11,821 nucleotides of DNA, from NCBI GenBank assembly GCA_900541315.1, contig UQJF01000098.1, positions 1 to 11,821 of the forward strand. The letters run 5' to 3'. Of the stretch, positions 7,349 to 11,821 are shown piece after piece. Positions within the stretch are counted from its first letter, which is position 1; each line of letters begins with the position of its first letter. The notes under the pieces were generated by a model. It did not search any database and was not told the origin of the DNA. It worked only from the letters and a program-made list of their open reading frames with translations. This DNA comes from an uncultured Clostridium sp. Its GTDB lineage: Bacteria > Bacillota > Clostridia > Lachnospirales > Lachnospiraceae. The position numbers and the translations under genes were made by a program.

Positions 7349-7376
7349 ATCATTATAGTTTATAGAGAATAATGAT
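7349..7376. other. Inverted repeat in the gap between the surface-protein promoter and the thiE terminator
   Basis: ATCATTAT (7349-7356) and ATAATGAT (7369-7376) form a perfect 8-bp dyad with a 12-base spacer. The 7255-7440 stretch otherwise shows no gene with a ribosome binding site and no other convincing signal. The A/T-rich arms faintly resemble Fur-box hexamers, but no promoter lies next to them, so no role is assigned. Confidence 0.35.
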
Positions 7377-7440
7377 AAATCGGCTTAAATAAAGGATCTG
7401 GCTGAATTCATTTGAAGAAATGCACACATAAGATCAACAG

Positions 7441-7464
7441 AAAAAGGGCTGCAATCAGCAGCCC
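7441..7464 (-). terminator. Intrinsic terminator of thiC-thiE
   Basis: On the minus strand, GGGCTGC, a 5-base loop and GCAGCCC are followed directly by TTTTT. The perfect 7-bp G/C-rich stem plus U-tract lies about 75 bases beyond the thiE stop. It closes the thiamine operon before the divergently organised surface-protein promoter region. Confidence 0.9.
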
Positions 7465-7538
7465 GTATATTATCAGGAATCTTTCTCAGATTTAAAATTT
7501 TTGTGTTTTTATATAACAAACCCAGCAATTGTAATTCA

Positions 7539-8192
7539 TTATTTTTCAAGAAGATTGCGCTCCATTTTCTCCCTAAGCTCCCTGGTGGTTGCTTCAATAT
7601 CTTGTGCTGCAAAGATACCTGATACAATGGCAGCTCCCACTGCACCGCTTCCTTTCAGCTTTTCAATATTGTCCAGGCAGATACCTCCGATAGCTACTAC
7701 CGGAATAGATACGGATGCACAGATAGCCTGCAGCTGTTCCATGGTCATTGGACGGGCATCTTTTTTGGTAGATGTGCCAAATACGGCACCACTGCCTAAA
7801 TAGTCAGCCCCCTGTGACTGGGCTTTTAATGCCTGTTCTACCGTTTTGGCTGTGACTCCCAGGATCTTGTCCGGTCCAAGAAGCTTTCTGGCAAGACCGG
7901 CATCCATATCATTCTGCCCTACGTGAACACCGTCTGCACCACAAAGTCCAGCCAGTTTTATATTATCATCAATCAGGAGAGGAACATTATATTTTTCTGT
8001 AAGAGCACGCATTTTTTTCGCCTCTTCCAGATATTCTTCCACATTGTCATCCCGCAGTCCTTTTTCACGAAGCTGCACCATGGTAGCGCCGCCCTTTAAG
8101 GCTGCTTCCGTCTGTTCATAAAGGCTCATACTTCCGGTCCAGGACCGGTCGGTTACTGCATAGATCAACAACTGGCTTTTGTCAAATTTCAT
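7539..8192 (-). CDS. thiE: Thiamine phosphate synthase
   Basis: 217 residues, normal for ThiE. The enzyme joins hydroxymethylpyrimidine diphosphate to the thiazole phosphate, giving thiamine phosphate in the cytoplasm. The TIM-barrel signatures are in order: VQLREK (39-44), LLIDDN (72-77), where most homologues have INDR or INDD, DGVHVGQND (87-95), SGAVFGTSTK (134-143) with the phosphate-binding Thr/Ser/Thr, AIGGI (167-171) and the C-terminal phosphate loop VSGIF (190-194). The ATG at 8192 has AAGGGAG about 6 bases upstream. It lies 105 bases downstream of thiC on the same strand with a structured spacer between them, no separate promoter is evident, and a strong terminator follows, so it is the second gene of a thiC-thiE operon under the TPP riboswitch. 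thiD, thiM and the thiazole-synthesis genes are not in this window. Confidence 0.96.
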   Translation of the reverse strand: MKFDKSQLLIYAVTDRSWTGSMSLYEQTEAALKGGATMVQLREKGLRDDNVEEYLEEAKKMRALTEKYNVPLLIDDNIKLAGLCGADGVHVGQNDMDAGLARKLLGPDKILGVTAKTVEQALKAQSQGADYLGSGAVFGTSTKKDARPMTMEQLQAICASVSIPVVAIGGICLDNIEKLKGSGAVGAAIVSGIFAAQDIEATTRELREKMERNLLEK

Positions 8193-8229
8193 GTTTCTCT
8201 CCCTTTCTTGTGTCTGCTCATGCCCACTC

Positions 8230-8278
8230 GTGAACCCGCACTTACACGCTTTACTGCCTGCTTACGCAGGCTGTTCAC
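8230..8278 (-). other. Structured thiC-thiE intergenic spacer
   Basis: GCCTGC-TTAC-GCAGGC (8256-8271) is a perfect 6-bp hairpin with a tetraloop. It is enclosed by GTGAAC (8230-8235) and GTTCAC (8273-8278), which form an outer 6-bp stem with an asymmetric interior. No T-tract follows, so it is not an intrinsic terminator. It may be an mRNA-stability or processing element between the two thiamine genes, or a REP-like repeat. Confidence 0.5.
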
Positions 8279-8297
8279 TGGTCAATGGCCCATTATA

Positions 8298-9605
8298 TCA
8301 TTCATCAAAAATGCTTACGATCTCACCGTCTAAAATACGATTCATATTTTTTACAGCACAGAAGTTGCCGCACATAGAGCAGGTATCTTCTTTTTCCGGC
8401 TTTGCAGATGCTCTGTAGTTTCTTGCCTTTTCCGGATCAATAGAAAGCTCAAAGGTCTTTTCCCAGTCAAGTTTCTTTCTTGCTATTCCCATCTGACGAT
8501 CCCACTCAGAAGCGCCTTTGACACCTTTTGCAATGTCAGCTGCATGAGCTGCGATCTTGGAAGCGATGATACCTTCTTTTACGTCATTCAGATCCGGCAG
8601 TCTCAGATGTTCTGCTGGTGTTACATAGCATAAAAATGATGCTCCGTAGGTTGCTGCGATCGCACCGCCAATAGCCGCTGTAATATGATCATATCCTGGT
8701 GCAATGTCTGTAACCAGAGGTCCTAACACATAGAACGGAGCTCCCTTGCAGATGCTCTGCTGGATCTGCATATTGGCTGCGATCTGGTTAAGAGGCATAT
8801 GACCTGGTCCCTCTATGATCACCTGGACATTCTTCTCCCAGGCTCTTCTTGTGAGCTCACCTAATGTTACCAGCTCTTCGATCTGTGAAACATCGGTAGC
8901 ATCTTCTAAGCATCCCGGACGGCAGGCATCACCTAAGCTGATGGTCACATCATATTTCTGGCAGATATCCAGGATCTCATCAAAATGCTCATAATATGGA
9001 TTTTCCTTTCCAGTCATTTCCATCCATGCGAAAATAATGGATCCGCCTCTGGATACAATGTTCATAAGACGCTTATTCTGCTTGAAACGCTGGGCAGTTG
9101 AACGGTTAATGCCAATGTGGATGGTCATAAAATCCACACCATCCTGCGCATGCATTTCCACGATCTTTAACCACTCTTCAGTAGTAATGTCCTTCAGTGC
9201 CTTATGATAGTATACCACTGCATCATAAATCGGTACAGTACCAATGATGGCCGGACACTCAGCAGTCAGCTTTCTTCTGAATTTCTGGGTATCGCCCCAT
9301 GAACTTAAATCCATAATGGACTCTGCACCCATTTTTACTGCGTCATTTACTTTCTGCAGCTCCATATCCAGATCTTTACAGTCTCTGGAGGTTCCAAGAT
9401 TTACATTGATCTTGGTCTTTAACATGGAACCGATACCATTAGGATCCAGGCATTTGTGGTTTTTATTTGCAGGAATGGCTACTTTTCCCTCTGCCACCAG
9501 CTGCATTAACTGCGCTGTATCCATCTGCTCTTTTTCTGCTACTGCCTGAAGCTCCTTTGTAATAATTCCTTTTCTGGCAGCATCCATCTGTGTTGTGTAG
9601 TTCAT
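8298..9605 (-). CDS. thiC: Phosphomethylpyrimidine synthase
   Basis: 435 residues from the chosen start; this is the short ThiC form without the extra N-terminal domain of the roughly 600-residue enterobacterial type. This radical-SAM enzyme rearranges aminoimidazole ribotide to hydroxymethylpyrimidine phosphate. Visible motifs: [69 protein letters not shown], and near the C-terminus the iron-sulfur motif CSMCGNFC (Cys 409, 412, 416). The spacing is CX2CX3C, one residue tighter than the E. coli CX2CX4C; I believe this is usual in the short clade. The ATG at 9605 is preferred because AAGGAG (9618-9613) is 7 bases upstream; an in-frame ATG at 9611 would leave a spacer of only one base. It is controlled by the upstream TPP riboswitch and cotranscribed with thiE. 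Confidence 0.97.
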   Translation of the reverse strand: MNYTTQMDAARKGIITKELQAVAEKEQMDTAQLMQLVAEGKVAIPANKNHKCLDPNGIGSMLKTKINVNLGTSRDCKDLDMELQKVNDAVKMGAESIMDLSSWGDTQKFRRKLTAECPAIIGTVPIYDAVVYYHKALKDITTEEWLKIVEMHAQDGVDFMTIHIGINRSTAQRFKQNKRLMNIVSRGGSIIFAWMEMTGKENPYYEHFDEILDICQKYDVTISLGDACRPGCLEDATDVSQIEELVTLGELTRRAWEKNVQVIIEGPGHMPLNQIAANMQIQQSICKGAPFYVLGPLVTDIAPGYDHITAAIGGAIAATYGASFLCYVTPAEHLRLPDLNDVKEGIIASKIAAHAADIAKGVKGASEWDRQMGIARKKLDWEKTFELSIDPEKARNYRASAKPEKEDTCSMCGNFCAVKNMNRILDGEIVSIFDE

Positions 9606-9720
9606 TTTCATTCTCCTTCACATCATATTTTTCCACAGAAAGGGCACCCGGACGGAATGTTTTCCACATTTACTGCACATATTTCTGCTGTGTATGTTGA
9701 TCATCAGTCTTTACGCAGAA

Positions 9721-9756
9721 AAAAGAAAACGGTCCGCCCACATAAGGAACGGACCG
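9721..9756 (-). terminator. Leader terminator of the thiC riboswitch (expression platform)
   Basis: Minus strand CGGTCCG and CGGACCG (9756-9750 and 9736-9730) form a perfect 7-bp stem followed by a T-rich run, TTTTCTTTTTT. It lies about 30 bases downstream of the aptamer and about 115 bases before thiC, so ligand-bound RNA should terminate here. The 9606-9720 leader remainder holds only the thiC ribosome binding site and weak dyads. I could not identify the anti-terminator pairing by eye. Confidence 0.85.
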
Positions 9757-9786
9757 CAAAATATACGTATTATACATAAATACAAT

Positions 9787-9890
9787 ATGCGACACATTAT
9801 TTCCCTACGTTGGCATTACCCACATCAGGTACAATAGGTCGAAGTTTGATTACTTCCTCTCAGCCTGCTTCACAAGCTCCCTGTTCGCAT
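9787..9890 (-). ncRNA. TPP riboswitch (THI box) aptamer
   Basis: On the minus strand the conserved core is complete: CTGAGA (9863-9858), ACCTGAT (9830-9824) and ATGCCAACGTAGGGA (9816-9802). Terminal helix P1 can form from ATGCGA and TCGCAT (9890-9885 with 9792-9787). The intervening P3 helix (GAAGTAATCAAACTTC) is short. It senses thiamine diphosphate and controls the thiC-thiE operon, most likely by transcription termination given the hairpin and U-tract just downstream. Confidence 0.97.
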
Positions 9891-9892
9891 TC

Positions 9893-9922
9893 AGAATAAC
9901 ATTTATTGGTAAAAATTGTCAA
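9893..9922 (-). promoter_or_regulatory. Promoter of thiC-thiE
   Basis: Minus strand TTGACA (9922-9917), an 18-base spacer and TATTCT (9898-9893), with a TG one base upstream of the -10 (extended -10). The start site would fall near 9886-9888, right at the 5' end of the riboswitch aptamer. Confidence 0.75.
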
Positions 9923-9972
9923 GTTGTTTATTACTGTTCACCTGTTGCATGATCAGCAGCTGAATTTGCTGA

Positions 9973-10001
9973 TTGTGCGCTGTCTTTTTTTCTGTTATAG
10001 T
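9973..10001 (+). promoter_or_regulatory. Promoter of the LysR-type gene
   Basis: TTGTGC (9973-9978), a 17-base spacer and TATAGT (9996-10001), preceded by an extended TG (9993-9994). It fires divergently from the thiC promoter about 50 bases away. The start site near 10008 falls inside the dyad at 10003-10018. Confidence 0.7.
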
Positions 10002-10002
10002 G

Positions 10003-10018
10003 GTTAGCATAAACTTAC
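10003..10018. promoter_or_regulatory. Shared operator dyad, site 3 (lysR)
   Basis: GTTAGC-ATAA-ACTTAC differs from site 1 (minus strand) at only two of 16 positions. It begins one base after the -10 of lysR and covers the transcription start, a position expected for repression or autoregulation. Confidence 0.6.
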
Positions 10019-10045
10019 TGTTTACTGTACTTCAGGGAGGAACCT

Positions 10046-10948
10046 ATGGAATTACGTCAGCTGGAATATTTTATGATCACATGTGAAAAAGGCAGCTTTA
10101 ATCAGGCAGCAGAATGTCTTTATACTACACAGCCTAATGTGAGTAAAGTGATCAGTTCTCTGGAAAAAGAGCTGGGACGGCCTCTTTTTGAGCGCAGCAG
10201 CCGGGGTATCCACATTACCCCTTACGGTGAAACAGTCCGGGAATATGCCCAGAATATACTGCATAATGTAAGCCTGATCAACTCATTGACTGATCACAAT
10301 CAAGGTCAAAAATTCAGTCTCGCTACTTACCCCAGCAATATGATCTCCCGCCTATTAACAGATTTTTACAAAGAAATGGGAGATTCTTACATTGTGGAAC
10401 ACTTAGAAGGCACTGTGGAGGAGATCAGCAACCGGGTAGCCCAGGGGCTTTCTGAAATTGGCATCGTTTATATTGCGCAAAAGCAGCTCCACCAGTTCCA
10501 GCACATTCTGTCCCACAAAAAACTTAAATTCGTTCCTCTCGACAGAAAAGAAGCCTGTGTTTATGTAGGCCCCAGGCATCCCCGCTACCAGGATGACAGC
10601 ATTGACTTTCAAGAGCTTTCCTCTCTTTCCTTTGTAAGGGGTGTAAGGGATTTTTTCTCCGTAGAACACCACTTGAACCATGTAAGCCTTGGAGCAATCA
10701 GCACAGAGCAGCTCCACTACGCCGTTTATACCAACAGTGATCACCTGACCATTAACCTGTTATTAAACACGGATATATGCAGTCTCGGCATCAATTTCCT
10801 TTATGATCAGTACCGCCAATATGATGTCCGGCAGCTGCGGATCAATAACTGTGAGCCTTTTCTCCTTATTGGCTATATCTGCCCGGATCATGCAAAATTA
10901 AGCAAAGCCGCTGAATGGTTTATCAGCCATTTTAAGGATATCCTGTAG
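10046..10948 (+). CDS. LysR-type transcriptional regulator
   Basis: 300 residues, typical for the family. Residues 1-60 are the winged helix-turn-helix: MELRQLEYFMITCEKGSFNQ opening, AAECLYTTQPNVSKVISSLE as the DNA-binding helix pair, and ELGRPLFERSSRGIHITPYG as the wing. Residues from about 90 on are a divergent effector domain of the periplasmic-binding fold; the ligand cannot be predicted. It has several His residues (for example EHHLNH about 207-212), which is not enough to claim metal sensing. GGAGG lies 5 bases before the ATG. It is divergent from the thiC operon and 209 bases upstream of nikA on the same strand. Its own promoter carries the dyad also found at nikA and the surface protein, so it is a candidate regulator of those genes. 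No hairpin plus T-tract terminator follows the stop. Confidence 0.93.
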   Translation: MELRQLEYFMITCEKGSFNQAAECLYTTQPNVSKVISSLEKELGRPLFERSSRGIHITPYGETVREYAQNILHNVSLINSLTDHNQGQKFSLATYPSNMISRLLTDFYKEMGDSYIVEHLEGTVEEISNRVAQGLSEIGIVYIAQKQLHQFQHILSHKKLKFVPLDRKEACVYVGPRHPRYQDDSIDFQELSSLSFVRGVRDFFSVEHHLNHVSLGAISTEQLHYAVYTNSDHLTINLLLNTDICSLGINFLYDQYRQYDVRQLRINNCEPFLLIGYICPDHAKLSKAAEWFISHFKDIL

Positions 10949-10960
10949 ATTTTTTAGTTC

Positions 10961-10983
10961 AGTTATAACATTTTGGAATAACT
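10961..10983. promoter_or_regulatory. Inverted repeat upstream of nikA
   Basis: AGTTAT (10961-10966) and ATAACT (10978-10983) are inverted with an 11-base spacer, about 45 bases upstream of the nikA -10. The arm spacing is compatible with a LysR-type or other dimeric activator site. Arms are A/T-rich, so chance is possible. It is not a terminator, as no T-tract follows on the plus strand. Confidence 0.3.
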
Positions 10984-11006
10984 AAGCCCCTCCAATTTCA
11001 TCAGTA

Positions 11007-11022
11007 GTAAGTCTTGACTAAC
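11007..11022. promoter_or_regulatory. Shared operator dyad, site 2 (nikA)
   Basis: Minus strand GTTAGT-CAAG-ACTTAC. The 6-base arms match sites 1 and 3 closely; sites 2 and 3 also share a flanking G before and T after the dyad. It lies 6 bases upstream of the nikA -10 and covers the -35 region, so binding would block RNA polymerase. Confidence 0.6.
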
Positions 11023-11025
11023 CTA

Positions 11026-11034
11026 TGTTATACT
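11026..11034 (+). promoter_or_regulatory. Extended -10 promoter of nikA
   Basis: TGT followed by TATACT (11029-11034) is an extended -10. There is no good -35 at 16-18 bases; a TTGACT at 11014-11019 is only 9 bases away and is part of the dyad. A start near 11041 gives a leader of about 117 bases containing the dispersed repeat arm and AGGAGG. Confidence 0.5.
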
Positions 11035-11041
11035 CTCTATC

Positions 11042-11062
11042 GTTCGTTTCAGGCGAATGAAC
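11042..11062. promoter_or_regulatory. Imperfect dyad at the nikA transcription start
   Basis: GTTCGTTT (11042-11049) and GAATGAAC (11055-11062) are inverted with 6 of 8 positions matching across a 5-base spacer. It lies at the predicted start of the transcript. It could be a second operator or a hairpin at the 5' end of the mRNA. Confidence 0.3.
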
Positions 11063-11093
11063 AAACAACATTATATTTTATATCCTCTCAGAG

Positions 11094-11132
11094 TCTCGCA
11101 AAATCAAGTACAAAAAGATTCCGAGAGTACAT
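11094..11132 (+). repeat. Single arm of the dispersed repeat in the nikA leader
   Basis: This 39-base stretch matches the minus-strand arm at 896-858 at 35 of 39 positions, from TCTC to ACAT, including an invariant AAAGATTCCGAGAG. It ends 10 bases before the AGGAGG of nikA, just as the arm at 858-896 ends about 10 bases before the ribosome binding site of the 276-833 gene. Short arms TCTCG and CGAGA can close a weak hairpin. The matching position in two leaders suggests a cis-acting function. Confidence 0.65.
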
Positions 11133-11157
11133 TTCTTACAACAGGAGGAAACTTATC

Positions 11158-11774
11158 ATGAAAAAAAGATGGGGCACAATGCTTCTGGCAGGTCTCTTAG
11201 GCACCGCCTTATTAAGCGGCTGCGGTTCATCCGCTTCTGACTCTGCATCTTCTGCTGCAGATCCTAAGCCTTCAGAAACTACCACTACAGCTGAAGGTAC
11301 AAAAGAAGACCTGATCTTCGTAAACTATCGCGATATCCGCGATTTAAACCCACATTTATATGCCGGCGAAATGTATGCCCAGGAAATGTTATACGAAGGC
11401 CTGGTCAATATTACCGCTGACGGTTTTGAGGGCTGCCTGGCAGAAAGCTGGGATGTCAGTGAAGATGGTAAAGTATATACTTTCCACATCCGTTCAGGCG
11501 TAACATTTTCAGATGGTGAAAAGTGTGACGCATATGCCATCAAAGCAAACTTTGACGCGATCCTGGAAAATAAAGACCGCCATACCTGGCTGGAAATGAT
11601 GCATCTGTTAGTAGGAGTAGATGCTCCAGATGAAAATACCTTTGTGATCGAATTATCTGAACCATATTATCCTCTTTTAACAGAGCTTGGCGTGACCAGA
11701 CCATTTGCCATGATCTCACCGAAAGCCATGAAAAACGGCAGCACCAAGGATGGGGTAGAAGCCTATATAGGTAC
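11158..11774 (+). CDS. nikA: NikA-like nickel/metallophore-binding lipoprotein of an ABC importer, 3'-truncated
   Basis: Only residues 1-205 are genomic; full-length relatives have about 520-540. The product should be the solute-binding subunit (SBP_bac_5 / NikA group), anchored outside the membrane by a lipobox LSGC with Cys at 22, feeding a NikBCDE-type permease that would lie beyond the contig end. After a Ser/Thr-rich linker the match to E. coli NikA, as I recall it, runs nearly gapless: DLNPHLYAGEMYAQEMLYEGLV, the ADG turn, LAESWDVSEDGKVYTFHIR, FSDGEKCDAYAIKANF, DRHTWLEM, YYPLLTELGVTRPF and YIGT. The conserved RH and RPF positions lie around the ligand pocket in NikA. A related oligopeptide or metallophore specificity cannot be excluded. 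AGGAGG lies 9 bases before the ATG. From residue 206 the frame reads into adapter sequence, so nothing should be inferred from that C-terminus. Confidence 0.85.
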
Positions 11775-11821
11775 CTGTCTCTTATACACATCTCCGAGCC
11801 CACGAGACGGAGCTACATCTC
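11775..11821 (+). other. Nextera sequencing adapter, index and P7 start (artefact)
   Basis: CTGTCTCTTATACACATCT (11775-11793) is the Tn5 mosaic end used in Nextera libraries, CCGAGCCCACGAGAC (11794-11808) is the rest of the read-2 adapter, and GGAGCTAC (11809-11816) fits an i7 index (from memory, N718) followed by ATCTC, the start of P7. The order and spacing are exactly those of adapter read-through. This is library DNA, not genome, and the genuine sequence ends at about 11774. Confidence 0.98.

Noticed and set aside
7349..7376. Fur box for the surface-protein operon
   Set aside because: The A/T-rich arms resemble Fur hexamers only loosely and lie over 90 bases upstream of the promoter, with no adjoining promoter.
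8345..8395. ThiC iron-sulfur motif spaced CX2CX3C instead of CX2CX4C as a defect
   Set aside because: The frame is intact on both sides and, as far as I recall, the short ThiC clade normally has this spacing.
9606..9611. Upstream ATG for thiC
   Set aside because: It is one base from AAGGAG; the in-frame ATG at 9605 has a 7-base spacer and gives the usual [10 protein letters not shown] start.
11540..11803. Minus-strand 87-residue ORF starting in the last bases
   Set aside because: Its N-terminus (MGSEMCIRDR) is translated adapter, and the rest is antisense to nikA.

Overview
The window looks like a chromosomal contig end from a low-to-moderate GC Gram-positive anaerobe of the class Clostridia, most likely a gut Lachnospiraceae. 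This is an inference from strong AGGAGG-type ribosome binding sites, lipoprotein signal peptides ending in LSGC or LCGC, a short ThiC, a TPP riboswitch in front of thiC, and a large choline-binding-type surface protein. There are no tRNA or rRNA genes, transposases or CRISPR arrays. The last 47 bases are not genomic: they match the Illumina Nextera read-2 adapter followed by an index and the start of P7.

Layout. Positions 1-275 hold no gene but two leftward promoter-like sequences, probably for a gene beyond the left edge. A small two-helix membrane protein of unknown function (276-833, minus) follows. Then comes a 152-bp quasi-palindromic repeat (858-1009), a promoter region, and a UPF0303/HbpS-like protein (1179-1646, plus). 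Convergent to it is a two-gene minus-strand operon: a 1483-residue secreted surface protein (cell-wall-binding repeats plus several domains resembling the Shr-type hemoglobin-interacting fold), and an apbE-type FMN transferase lipoprotein whose TTG start overlaps the stop of the surface protein. Next is the minus-strand thiamine operon thiC-thiE, with promoter, TPP riboswitch, leader terminator and distal terminator all visible. Divergent from thiC is a LysR-type regulator (10046-10948, plus), followed by the first 205 residues of a NikA-like nickel/metallophore-binding lipoprotein, cut off by the adapter.

How the parts may connect. Two non-coding signals tie the accessory genes together. First, a 16-bp dyad, GTTAGY-N4-ACTWAC, sits on the core promoters of the surface protein/apbE operon, of lysR and of nikA, which suggests one regulator (possibly metal-responsive, or the LysR protein itself) controls all three. 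Second, one arm of the 152-bp palindrome recurs, 35 of 39 bases identical, in the 5' leader of nikA. In both cases the arm stands just upstream of a ribosome binding site. A heme/metal acquisition theme (heme-interacting surface domains, UPF0303/HbpS-like fold, nickel-type binding protein) is plausible but unproven. The thiamine operon is ordinary and independently regulated.
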